53,402 bases of DNA from Acidobacteriota bacterium (GTDB taxonomy: Bacteria; Acidobacteriota; Terriglobia; Terriglobales; Acidobacteriaceae): positions 1 through 53,402 of the forward strand of contig JABCYV010000005.1 of NCBI GenBank assembly GCA_013290025.1, given 5' to 3'. Made by a program: the position numbers and the translations under genes. Positions 22,283 through 30,502 of the stretch are shown here, one piece after another. How positions within the stretch are numbered: the stretch's first letter is position 1; every line of letters starts with the position of its first letter. The notes beneath the pieces are model-generated. The model saw only the letters and a program-made list of their open reading frames with translations, did not search any database and had not been told where the DNA came from.

Positions 22283-23380
22283 ATGACGCCAATTAAACGG
22301 AACGGCCTGGTCTGCATAGTTCTTGCGTCGCTGGCGGGCCTTGCAGGCTGTTCCAGTTCAAATCACGTTGCTTACGTAACCTTGGGACAAGGGAATACCA
22401 TCGCCGCGTTTCGCGTCGACAACCACTCCGGCAATCTAACTAAGATTGTGGGCTCGCCGTTCAACGCGGGGAATTCGCCGATTTCAATGCTGGTCCATCC
22501 ATCCAACAAATTTGCTTACGCCGCCAATCAGATAGGAAATGACATTTCGCTGTTCACCATCGATCAAAGCACGGGTGCTCTCACAGAGGTCGGACCACGC
22601 GCACCGGCGGGGATTGCTCCGGCATTCCTGGTTATGGATTCCGACGGCCACTTCTTGTTTGCGGCAAATCAGGCATCGAACAGCATTTCGGTTTACTCCA
22701 TCGATGGGGCGAAGGGCACACTGACCGAAATCCAGGGATCTCCCTTTGTCACCGGAGCGAACCCGGTTGCGCTGGCGATAACTCCGTCCGGAAAATTTCT
22801 CTACGTTGCCACTCCGAACTTGCAATCTGTATTCGGTTACTTGGTGACCTCTGGAGGATTGCAGCCGGTGCCTAACTCTCCGGTTCTGGTGGATGTTGGA
22901 CCGGTTTCCATTGCGGTAGATCCTGCCGGGCACTTTCTGTACGTGGCGAATTTCATTGCTAACACGTTGTCGGTTCTTGCAATCGACCCGAATAGTGGAG
23001 CTTTGATTGCGATTGCAGGGTCACCCTTCATCACTTGCACCAGTACGACGACTGCATGCACTAACAATCCGGTCTGGGTCGCGATCCATCCTTCAGGGAA
23101 GTTCCTGTACACAGCGAATAAAGGAACCAGTAACGTTTCCGTGTTCTCGATTGCGTCCACTACAGGAGTTCCGACTCAGATCACGGGCTCGCCCTTTGCT
23201 ACAGGTACTGCTCCAGTGTTCGCCAGTGTCGATTCCACCGGCCGTTTTCTATTTATGGGGAACCAATCCTCGAGGAACATCACCGGGTTCAGTATCAATC
23301 AAAGTACGGGGGCGCTTCCCGCCGGTGTTGTCGGCGCAAGCACGACTTCAGCTCCGACATCAATGATCACGACTAAGTGA
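22283..23380 (+). CDS. Lactonase-fold seven-bladed beta-propeller lipoprotein
   Basis: 365 residues. The N-terminus MTPIKRNGLVCIVLASLAGL leads to LAGC, a good lipobox, so the protein is lipid-anchored. The rest is a run of propeller blades with repeated units such as KFAYAANQIGNDISLFTIDQ, HFLFAANQASNSISVYSIDG and KFLYTANKGTSNVSVFSI, each followed by a variant of TGSPFATG. This is the pattern of the 6-phosphogluconolactonase/YVTN superfamily. Exported members with lipoboxes are usually not Pgl; binding or structural roles are more likely. Confidence 0.85.
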   Translation: MTPIKRNGLVCIVLASLAGLAGCSSSNHVAYVTLGQGNTIAAFRVDNHSGNLTKIVGSPFNAGNSPISMLVHPSNKFAYAANQIGNDISLFTIDQSTGALTEVGPRAPAGIAPAFLVMDSDGHFLFAANQASNSISVYSIDGAKGTLTEIQGSPFVTGANPVALAITPSGKFLYVATPNLQSVFGYLVTSGGLQPVPNSPVLVDVGPVSIAVDPAGHFLYVANFIANTLSVLAIDPNSGALIAIAGSPFITCTSTTTACTNNPVWVAIHPSGKFLYTANKGTSNVSVFSIASTTGVPTQITGSPFATGTAPVFASVDSTGRFLFMGNQSSRNITGFSINQSTGALPAGVVGASTTSAPTSMITTK

Positions 23381-23455
23381 CTTCGCCCTGTGGGGACTCA
23401 TTTTGCTGGAGCGGCCTTTTGATCGCGCCAGCAAGTCGGTTTCTTCCAGTCTCTG

Positions 23456-24460
23456 ATGATTCGCTTCGGGATTCTCGGATTCGGATTGCACGGCGCCAAA
23501 CGGCTGATGCCTGGCTTCGCGCAGGCCAAAAATTGCCGCGTCACGGCCATTTCGCGGCGCGAATTGACCAAAGCGCGGGCGTCGGCTCAACAGTTCAGCA
23601 TCCCGCTGGCTTTTGATTCGGCGGAAGAATTGTGCCGTTCGCCGGAAGTCGATGCGGTGTTTGTCGCCACGCCGAACGCGTGCCATCTGGCTGATGTGTT
23701 GCTCGCGATCGGATGCGGGAAGCCCGTGCTCTGCGAGAAACCCTTGGCCGTCAATGCTGATGAATCCCGGCGGATGGTCGAGGCAGCCCGAAGAGCGAAC
23801 GTGCTGCTTGGCGTAGCACAGGTATTTCGATTTGAAGACAGCACGGCCCGGCTGCGTGAGCGAATCGCAGCGGGACAAATCGGGACAGTGATTTTTGCCC
23901 GGTCGGAGTTTTCGTTCTCTGCTAGCGCAGGACATCCGCGCACGTGGATCAACGATCCCACGGTAGCGGGTGGGGGGCCAATCGCCGACGTGGGCGTCCA
24001 CTGCGTGGACGCGCTGCGCTACATCCTGCAAGATGAGGTGATCAAGGTCACTGGCCGAGGCATCTCTGACAGTAAGTCAGGCGCGATCGAAGCCGCGGCC
24101 GCGTTGACGCTGGAGTTTTCCCGCGGAACTCTGGGCACAGTCCTGGCTTCGTTCCGGGCGGAGTATCGCACGCCTATCGAATTCGTGGGCGAGACTGGCG
24201 TATTACGGGCCGACGATGGATTGAGTGTGGAGCGACCGGTTACGCTGGAACTCCGGCGCGGCGAGTCCGTGGTCGAGACAGAATCGATCTCGAATCGGTA
24301 CGCCTACGCTCGACAGGTCGAGGCATTTGCCGCCGCGGTGGAAGGCAAGAGCGTATTCGCTGTCCCTGGAGAAGAGGGCTGGCAGAACCAGGAAGTCCTC
24401 GATGCTGCATACCGAAGTTTGAAAAGCGGCAGGACGGAAGATGTGCCGCTGGTGAAGTGA
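23456..24460 (+). CDS. Gfo/Idh/MocA family oxidoreductase
   Basis: 334 residues. NAD(P)-dependent dehydrogenases acting on sugars, inositol and related polyols. The N-terminal Rossmann fold starts MIRFGILGFGLHGAKR (GXGXXG-like), with VDAVFVATPNACHL and the hallmark VLCEKPLAV, whose Lys is catalytic. The C-terminal domain has the GGGPIADVGVHCVDALRYIL segment carrying the conserved Asp and His. Substrate cannot be inferred. It is convergent with the next gene (10 bp between stops). Confidence 0.93.
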   Translation: MIRFGILGFGLHGAKRLMPGFAQAKNCRVTAISRRELTKARASAQQFSIPLAFDSAEELCRSPEVDAVFVATPNACHLADVLLAIGCGKPVLCEKPLAVNADESRRMVEAARRANVLLGVAQVFRFEDSTARLRERIAAGQIGTVIFARSEFSFSASAGHPRTWINDPTVAGGGPIADVGVHCVDALRYILQDEVIKVTGRGISDSKSGAIEAAAALTLEFSRGTLGTVLASFRAEYRTPIEFVGETGVLRADDGLSVERPVTLELRRGESVVETESISNRYAYARQVEAFAAAVEGKSVFAVPGEEGWQNQEVLDAAYRSLKSGRTEDVPLVK

Positions 24461-24470
24461 CGGCAAATTC

Positions 24471-25178
24471 CTACTTGGGTGGGATTCCCTTGGCTTCGAC
24501 AATGGCCCAGTGCCAGTCCTGGTCGGGAGCGAGAACCGTACCCAACGTTTCGCGGAAGACAGTGGTGGTCAGCGGGGCGGCTGCACCTTTCAGATGGTAG
24601 AGGACGGTAACGTCCGAAGGTTTCTCGGCCGGAACGACACTTGTGGCCGCGGCCGGAACCAGCTTTGCCGGTCCGAAATAAGCGGTTTTTGCCTCCCGGC
24701 CTCGCAGGACGGTAAGACCGACAGTGATCTCCTTCAGATTCCACCCTGTCCCGTTAAAGACTGAGATTTGCAGGCTGTCTCCATCGATTGTGGCCGGACC
24801 TTCCAGTTTGGCAAGTTCTCCCGCCGGCAAGTTTTGAGCCACGTAAGAATCAGAGAGCAGAGCGGTTGCTTGAGCGCTAAAAGAAAGGCTGCAAGTGACG
24901 TCGGGTGACGACACCTGAAAACTCTTTCCCACTCCATCGAAAGAAAACAGCATTCGGCCATTGAGTCGCTGGCCCTCGACTTGGTTCATCACCTGAGTGA
25001 GATTGTCATTGTCGATCACAGAGTGCGCTGGGGGCGCTTTGGGCGCTTTGCTATGGCGCAGCGAGCGCGCCAAATCACCAAGCGAAATATCGGGATTGTC
25101 GGACTGCGCAATCAGGCGAACTGGGAGCGCCAGTTCCAGAGAGATCACGGCGATAATGAAAAAGAGTCCAAGCTTCAT
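24471..25178 (-). CDS. Secreted hypothetical protein
   Basis: 235 residues with a signal peptide (MKLGLFFIIAVISLELALPV, then RLIAQ). A linker with SKAPKAPPAHSVIDNDNLTQ precedes a beta-rich domain (GKSFQVSSPDVTCSLSFSAQ, LQISVFNGTGWNLKEITVGL). The NGTGWNLKEI segment resembles parts of proteins of unknown function that recur in Acidobacteriota. No catalytic motif seen. Probably periplasmic. Confidence 0.7.
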   Translation of the reverse strand: MKLGLFFIIAVISLELALPVRLIAQSDNPDISLGDLARSLRHSKAPKAPPAHSVIDNDNLTQVMNQVEGQRLNGRMLFSFDGVGKSFQVSSPDVTCSLSFSAQATALLSDSYVAQNLPAGELAKLEGPATIDGDSLQISVFNGTGWNLKEITVGLTVLRGREAKTAYFGPAKLVPAAATSVVPAEKPSDVTVLYHLKGAAAPLTTTVFRETLGTVLAPDQDWHWAIVEAKGIPPK

Positions 25179-25931
25179 GAATAATTTTCGAGGCCCACGC
25201 TATTGTGACTTAATTTGTCGGGCCTTGACATCGATCCACTTTCGCCCAGCATTCAGTTGATTACTAGGCGAACTGGTCAGACAAAATTGTAATCACTGGC
25301 GCTGAGAACGGACGACCGAGGGGCAAAACGTTGGTAGCTGAACTTTAGGAAGAGAATTTCAAGCAGAAGGGAAACCTTGGGCGCACGGGACAAAGTGGCA
25401 CGCAACGGGGCACCGCGCGCCCAAAGAAGCCTAACCCTCTACAGCAAGCCAGAAGACCGAAAACGGGTGACCGGATCCGCCACAGGCACTGGCTGCCGCT
25501 TAAAAATCCAGCGGGCCACCGCGTATCCCAGAGCCGCGTAGCAAATATGAACCAACTTCATAGCCCCACCCCAAATCATTTAGATGCGTCGTACCTTGGG
25601 GATAGGTCGAGACATCCGAAGCTTGCGACTTCAAAGTAGCAAGCAGGCACCGGTAGGTCAATGAACCATGGGTGCCATGCACATAGCACGAAAGTAATAG
25701 GGACTAGGGACTAGGGGAAGATAAGCCAGTACTTACGTAGCCGCTGTCGACAAGCTCGAGCGGTGGCAAGACCTTTGCCCCGGGATGAGGAATCCTTCGA
25801 CTCCGCAGGAAGTTCGCTTCTTGAACTTTCCGCTGCGCTCGGGATGACAATTGAGTAACTTACTTGCTTCCCGCAGATACGGCCGGTCACAGGAGAGGGC
25901 GCGGGGTTAAGTCATTGCGAAAGGTGATCTT
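25179..25931. other. Long intergenic region with no recognised gene
   Basis: 753 bp between divergent genes. I find no convincing gene on either strand. It has an 8-bp inverted repeat TTGGGCGC / GCGCCCAA (25377-25384 and 25417-25424) and a hairpin-bearing dispersed-repeat-like segment at 25790-25856. Confidence 0.5.
25790..25856. repeat. Dispersed-repeat-like segment ending GGGATGACAA
   Basis: The stretch AATCCTTCGACTCCGCAGGA and onward contains AAGTTC / GAACTT as a hairpin and ends in CGCTCGGGATGACAA. A related end (TTGTTCGGAATGACAA) lies at 21485-21500. Such GGATGACA-ending segments are commonly scattered through intergenic DNA of many bacteria; only two partial copies are visible here. 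Confidence 0.4.
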
Positions 25932-26303
25932 ATGACAAAGTCATTCTGGCTCTGCGTGGTAATAACGCTCCTTAGTGCTAGCGTGAGCGCAGGTTTTTCC
26001 CTGGTGGGTCTGTTCGGCCCCGGCAGCGGCGATAGCTTCGCCCGTTATGCAGCTTCGCGAAGCGTCGCCTTATTGCTGACGGTCGTCATTGCAATCTGCG
26101 TTCGTTCCCGTATGGCAGTTGCAGTTTTGGGAATCGCCATGACGGTAGTGCAAGCGTTCGACGGCATCATCGGTGCGCTCGCCCACGATCCTTCCAAGAC
26201 TTACGGGCCATTTGCCTTTGCCGTCTTCAACGCACTCGTCGTGATTTGGCTACTGAGAGGAAAGGAAGAGGGGCGAAGATCGGGCCCCCGCTACAAATCC
26301 TGA
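25932..26303 (+). CDS. Small four-helix membrane protein
   Basis: 123 residues with AAAGGTGATCTT before the ATG. Four hydrophobic segments are visible: FWLCVVITLLSASVSAGFSL, SVALLLTVVIAICV, MAVAVLGIAMTVVQAFDGII and FAFAVFNALVVIWLL, with a basic cytoplasmic-like tail KEEGRRSGPRYKS. No motif recognised. It precedes the MFS gene by 48 bp on the same strand, so the two may be cotranscribed. Confidence 0.65.
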   Translation: MTKSFWLCVVITLLSASVSAGFSLVGLFGPGSGDSFARYAASRSVALLLTVVIAICVRSRMAVAVLGIAMTVVQAFDGIIGALAHDPSKTYGPFAFAVFNALVVIWLLRGKEEGRRSGPRYKS

Positions 26304-26351
26304 CACAAACCCAACTTTTCCTTACCGCACGCCCTGACTTCGTCTAACAGA

Positions 26352-27797
26352 ATGGATCGCGCCTACTCGATATTCCGGTCGAATACAAGTTCCGTGAAGC
26401 GAACTGAATTCCACTCAACTCGACAAACTAGTCCGCGTGCAGTCAGCGCCACGAGGTTCGCTTCTTGGGGGGCGGCCACTCCGTATGCCTGGAAGCTCGT
26501 CGTATTGCTTTCCCTGGGTGGATGCTTCGAGATCTACAACCTCGCCCTCACCGCCACTCTCAGCCCAGGACTGATTCGAAGTGGAATATTTCATGAAGAC
26601 TTACGGGGGCTCTGGGGACTTACGGACCAAGCCGGCTTCGCCGCCGCAACCTTCGCCGGACTCTTTGTGGGCACGGCAGTGTTGGGGGCCTGGGCCGACC
26701 GATTCGGGCGCCGCACGATCTTTATATTCTCGATGCTCTGGTACTCCGTTACCACTCTCGGGATGGCCCTGCAGCATTCAGCCGTTGGTATTGATTCCTG
26801 GCGATTTTTCACGGGTATTGGCCTTGGGTTGGAGCTGGTAACCATTGATACTTATATCGCCGAGTTAATTCCGGCAAGCGTTCGTGGAAGAGCTTTCGCT
26901 ATCAACCAGTGCATCCAGCTTCTAGCCATCCCGGTAGCGACTTTCGTGAGTTGGCTGCTGCTGCCACGGGACCTACTGGGCGTCGCCGGTTGGCGATGGG
27001 TTGCTGTTGTCGGAGCCGTCGGCGCGCTGGTCGCTTACTATATCCGGCGTCAGGTGCCGGAGTCACCGCAATGGCTTCTGCAAAGAGGCAGACTCGCAGA
27101 AGCCCAAGCCGTGCTGGAGAAAATCGAACCGCTTTCACATGGTTTAGTCGCTCATCGTCCGCAGGATACAGGCCCGGCTGGTGAGAGAGTCTCGGCATAC
27201 ACCTCCTTCTCTTCGCTCTTTGGAAGTCCGCATCTACGTCGTACGCTGGTGCTGATCGTTTTGAACATCTTCCAAGCCGGTGGGTTTTACGGGCTGGTGA
27301 ACTGGCTGCCGACACTTCTGATCTCTCGCGGCTTCACGGTTCTGCGTAGCCTGCGATACACCTTCATCATTTCAATCGTTTATCCACTCAGCCCACTCCT
27401 GTTCGTTCCCATAGCCGACAAAATAGAGCGAAAGTGGCACATCGTTCTTGCTGCCGGTTCTGCTGCCGTCCTCGGATTGCTCTTCTCGCGCCCGGCAGGC
27501 AGCCTCATGCTGGTTACGGTGGGAATACTGCTGACGATATCGAATAATTGGCTTTCCTTCGCCTATCACGCCTACCAAGCAGAAATGTACCCGACATCAT
27601 TGCGCGCGCGTGGCGTTGGTTTCGTCTATTCCTTCAGCCGCCTGTCGACTGTTGTTTCGAGTTTTCTGATTGCATTTCTCTTGCGGCGCTTTGGCCCCTT
27701 CGGTGTCTTTGGATTTATCGCCTGCAGTATGGCCATCGTGGTTGTAACAGTCGGATTTTTTGGCCCTCGCACGAGAGCCACAGCAAGACAGGAGTAA
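26352..27797 (+). CDS. MFS transporter (sugar/aromatic-acid porter type)
   Basis: 481 residues with 12 predicted helices after a 40-residue N-terminal extension. The loop 2-3 signature is visible as LGAWADRFGRRTIFIFSM and PESPQWLLQRGRLAEA is the typical sequence after helix 6 in sugar and aromatic-acid porters. The central loop (residues about 250-275) is hydrophilic. It imports or exports a small organic solute using the proton gradient. It converges on the DUF4387-AtuA pair, and with the GntR regulator and TonB receptor beyond it probably belongs to one uptake locus. Confidence 0.9.
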   Translation: MDRAYSIFRSNTSSVKRTEFHSTRQTSPRAVSATRFASWGAATPYAWKLVVLLSLGGCFEIYNLALTATLSPGLIRSGIFHEDLRGLWGLTDQAGFAAATFAGLFVGTAVLGAWADRFGRRTIFIFSMLWYSVTTLGMALQHSAVGIDSWRFFTGIGLGLELVTIDTYIAELIPASVRGRAFAINQCIQLLAIPVATFVSWLLLPRDLLGVAGWRWVAVVGAVGALVAYYIRRQVPESPQWLLQRGRLAEAQAVLEKIEPLSHGLVAHRPQDTGPAGERVSAYTSFSSLFGSPHLRRTLVLIVLNIFQAGGFYGLVNWLPTLLISRGFTVLRSLRYTFIISIVYPLSPLLFVPIADKIERKWHIVLAAGSAAVLGLLFSRPAGSLMLVTVGILLTISNNWLSFAYHAYQAEMYPTSLRARGVGFVYSFSRLSTVVSSFLIAFLLRRFGPFGVFGFIACSMAIVVVTVGFFGPRTRATARQE

Positions 27798-27810
27798 GGG
27801 CTACCGTCGC

Positions 27811-28116
27811 TCAGCGAATCTCCACATTCATCAAGGGCACGAACTGCTGGCCGCCATGCATGTCTCCATCGCCGGGTGCGCCCTGTGTAAGCGGCCGGGG
27901 GATACTGAACTTAAGTGCGAGCGCATTGTCGCATTGGAAAAAGCGTACTTTGTCTTCCGGGTACCCGTAGAGTTTCGCGAAAGAAGCTTGCGTCAAGGCT
28001 CCGGAGTTCTTAACTCGATCATAACTCGCTTGGTCAGCGAACATGATGTCGAACGTAAGCGTGAATGGGCCGGCGTTCTTACTTCGAATCAAAGCTGCGA
28101 TATCGGCCAGTTTCAT
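27811..28116 (-). CDS. DUF4387 family protein
   Basis: 101 residues. The sequence KLADIAALIRSKNAGPFTLT, FDIMFADQASYDRV and YGYPEDKVRFFQCDNALALK matches the small DUF4387 family as I know it, which regularly sits beside, or is fused to, DUF1446/AtuA proteins. Its start codon overlaps the stop of the upstream AtuA-like gene by 4 bp (ATGA), so they are translationally coupled and probably form a complex. Role in the pathway unknown. Confidence 0.82.
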   Translation of the reverse strand: MKLADIAALIRSKNAGPFTLTFDIMFADQASYDRVKNSGALTQASFAKLYGYPEDKVRFFQCDNALALKFSIPRPLTQGAPGDGDMHGGQQFVPLMNVEIR

Positions 28117-29510
28117 GATTGCGTCGAGCCATCCAGATCTTCGAAATGGATACGAAACATCTCAAGCGGCGTCGAGGGAAGCGCGACGTGATTGAGGTTG
28201 AAGCGATATACCGGACCTCGGTCAATTACGGCGGGGTTGTGCAGACATGCGAATGCCGTGATTGAACCAGCCCACTCTTTGATCGGATAGTGGAGGAGCG
28301 GCTGGCGGCTCAGTTCGGCCAGTTTGTGCGCCATGTCCTGGGTTGGGGCCGTCGCTTCAAGTACAATTCCCACCTCATGCGGCAGATTCTTCACCTCGGG
28401 TTCCAGCTTTCCCATGACCGCGTTGATCCCATAGGTATGGAAAACGAGGTTGTATGAGTTCTTGTCGGCCTTGTCATCAAGCACGCGGGACACGACGTCA
28501 TCGATGTAGTTCCGTACTGAAGCGAGCCAACTGTCCAACTGGCGGATAACGTAGGGATCGCGAATCCCGCCTACGATGATGCTCTGATAGCCTGCCAATT
28601 CCGCCCCTTCCAGCTTTACCGTATAGGCCGGTTCAGAAAAGAATTCAGTGCCACGGATCCGAACCGTCACGTCGTCGACTGCTTCAAAAGTTGCATTTCT
28701 CAGGTCAAGGGTTCCCGAGCACTCGCGATGCAGGAAAGGGTCGGCGTTTTCGTACAGCCCATGAGCCGCCACGCTTTGCGGCGTGCAGCGCAAGCCATTA
28801 CCATACGGGCGAATTGCGATCTGCTCACAACTAACAGTAGTAGAGATCACACCCTTGCCGAGGGTTTCACAGACCAGGGTGCCGCACTCGGACACTTTGC
28901 CGGCATGCCACGCCAGCCCGGGCGGGAATCCACGCATGACCGGAATCGCCGCAAAGAGAGCAGAGTCACTGCAACGTCCAGCCAGGACAAAATCCGCTCC
29001 GTCCCCGATCGCCTGCTGGAGTGGCTCCACGCCCATCATGCCTACAATGCGACTGCTGCCGTCGATAATGCTGTTACTGATCGGCAGCGCGGGATCGAGG
29101 GGAAGGATCCGATTCTGGTGCAGCAGCCTCTTGAGATAGGCCTTGTCCTGTTCCGCATAGATTACCGCTGTACGCAGCTTCAGCTTATGTTCGGCGACGA
29201 TTTCGCGCACGATCTCGAGGACCGAGTCAACGTGTACGTCTCCACCTGCTGTGCCTGCGGAGCCAACGATGACAGGGATGTTCGCCTTTCGCCCGGCTCG
29301 CAACATCAGAGACAGGTCGCGCTTTACGGCTTCTCGTGGAAAGGCAGGGATCCCCATTCCCAGTGAAAAGGGGCCGGCGTCAGTGGTGCCAGCGTCACAG
29401 GCGATGAAGTCAGTCGGCTGCGCCAGTGCCTCGTCCAGAGCAGCAGCATTGATTCCTCCACCTACGCTTCCGACAGGCGCTATGAATCGGATCGGGCAAT
29501 TATTTGACAT
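28113..29510 (-). CDS. AtuA-like (DUF1446) protein
   Basis: 465 residues. DUF1446 proteins include AtuA, encoded in the acyclic terpene (citronellol/geraniol) utilisation cluster of Pseudomonas; the biochemical reaction of AtuA is not defined. Diagnostic segments are FIACDAGTTDAGPFSLGMG, VGSAGTAGGDVHVD, FVLAGRCSDSALFAA and HAGKVSECGTLVCETLGKG. The C-terminal half carries VVGGIRDPY-like sequence (IIVGGIRDPYVIRQLDSW). Upstream are two palindromes (29528-29563) that look like GntR sites. No other atu genes are here, so the substrate may be another hydroxylated or branched acid. Confidence 0.88.
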   Translation of the reverse strand: MSNNCPIRFIAPVGSVGGGINAAALDEALAQPTDFIACDAGTTDAGPFSLGMGIPAFPREAVKRDLSLMLRAGRKANIPVIVGSAGTAGGDVHVDSVLEIVREIVAEHKLKLRTAVIYAEQDKAYLKRLLHQNRILPLDPALPISNSIIDGSSRIVGMMGVEPLQQAIGDGADFVLAGRCSDSALFAAIPVMRGFPPGLAWHAGKVSECGTLVCETLGKGVISTTVSCEQIAIRPYGNGLRCTPQSVAAHGLYENADPFLHRECSGTLDLRNATFEAVDDVTVRIRGTEFFSEPAYTVKLEGAELAGYQSIIVGGIRDPYVIRQLDSWLASVRNYIDDVVSRVLDDKADKNSYNLVFHTYGINAVMGKLEPEVKNLPHEVGIVLEATAPTQDMAHKLAELSRQPLLHYPIKEWAGSITAFACLHNPAVIDRGPVYRFNLNHVALPSTPLEMFRIHFEDLDGSTQS

Positions 29511-29527
29511 AAAACCTATGCTCGATC

Positions 29528-29563
29528 ATGTATACATATTATCGCAGTAACTGTCTACAGTTA
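29528..29563 (-). promoter_or_regulatory. Palindromic GntR-type operators before the AtuA-like gene
   Basis: TAACTGT-CT-ACAGTTA (29548-29563) has perfect 7-bp arms, and ATGTATACAT (29528-29537) is a perfect 10-bp palindrome of the type bound by FCD-family GntR regulators. Both lie within 55 bp upstream of the start codon. The ACTGTCTACAGT core matches the arms of the operator at 30438-30468. Confidence 0.7.
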
Positions 29564-29595
29564 CGGGGCTCTGCAAAGGCGCGAGTTGCTTCAGC

Positions 29596-30372
29596 TTATT
29601 TCTTCCGTGGGCTGGGACTGCTAATAAGCGAACCGTGCAGCATCGTCTCCTGAGCATGGGCAAGGTGCCGCCGCATCAGCCGTTCGCAGGCGTCGGGATC
29701 GTGCGCCTCCAGCGCCTCAAGAATGGCCTCGTGGTCCGCTTGTCCAAGCGGGACCCGTCCGCGACTGAGAACCCCTGGGTAGCGGTAGAGACGCATAATG
29801 CACCAAATATCTCCGCACAGCAGGTCGATCAAGCGCTGGTTCCCACTGGCAAGCGCAATCTGGTAGTGGAAGTCGAAGTTGTGCCAGTCGCTGTATAGAT
29901 CTAATAGTTTGTCGGCCTCGACCTCTATCTGCCGGCGCAAAGTCAGCCGAAGCTTCTCAATCCCTTCCTTGGTGACCCTCTTGGCCGCGAGCCGGCAAGC
30001 TTCTACCTCCAGGGCTTCACGGACTTCGAGCAGTTGGCCAAGCTCGGCGGGAGTAAGCGTGGCGATGAATGTGCCGCGATTGGGATGCCGAACTACTAGT
30101 TTGCGGCCTTCGAGCCGGCGCACTGCCTCGCGCAATGGGCCGCGGCCGACGCCTAGTTGGCTCGCGATTCTGGCCTCACGAACGCGTGTGCCTGGAGGGA
30201 ACTCGCCGCGGAAGATAGCTCCTTCCAGTCTTGCGACCAGATCATCTACAAGCGTTTTCGGTATCTCTTTTTTCGCTTTAGACTTCGACAGAACACACCT
30301 GCCATGTATGTCGTAGAGCGGCGTGTGGAGATTGCGCGCCTGTACAACCTTCGCGAAATCCATCTTAACCAT
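29596..30372 (-). CDS. GntR-family regulator, FCD subfamily
   Basis: 258 residues from the ATG at 30372; the frame extends to a TTG at 30435 but that would run into the operator. The N-terminal winged helix contains LVDDLVARLEGAIFRGEFPP, GTRVREARIASQLGVGRGPL and REAVRRLEGRKLVVRHPNRG. The C-terminal FCD effector domain has LLEVREALEVEACRLAAKR, FHYQIALASGN and the His-bearing ADHEAILEALEAHDPDACER, HLAHAQ; the Asp/His set suggests a metal-assisted ligand site for an organic acid. It sits between the AtuA-like gene and the TonB receptor, with matching palindromes on both sides, so it probably represses both until its ligand appears. Confidence 0.9.
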   Translation of the reverse strand: MVKMDFAKVVQARNLHTPLYDIHGRCVLSKSKAKKEIPKTLVDDLVARLEGAIFRGEFPPGTRVREARIASQLGVGRGPLREAVRRLEGRKLVVRHPNRGTFIATLTPAELGQLLEVREALEVEACRLAAKRVTKEGIEKLRLTLRRQIEVEADKLLDLYSDWHNFDFHYQIALASGNQRLIDLLCGDIWCIMRLYRYPGVLSRGRVPLGQADHEAILEALEAHDPDACERLMRRHLAHAQETMLHGSLISSPSPRKK

Positions 30373-30437
30373 AATTCGCCAAATTTCCCTTGACAGAGAT
30401 GATCTGCCTCTCCTAGACTCCCAAACGGTCTGCAATA

Positions 30438-30468
30438 TGTCTACAGATTATCTATATTACTGTAGACA
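30438..30468. promoter_or_regulatory. Palindromic operator between GntR gene and TonB receptor
   Basis: TGTCTACAG (30438-30446) and CTGTAGACA (30460-30468) are perfect inverted 9-mers, centre-to-centre two helical turns apart, in the divergent promoter region, 35 bp before the TonB receptor start. The half-site is the same as in the palindrome at 29548-29563. Confidence 0.78.
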
Positions 30469-30502
30469 CAATGTGGCGCGCAACTAACGATAGGGGGTGC
30501 TT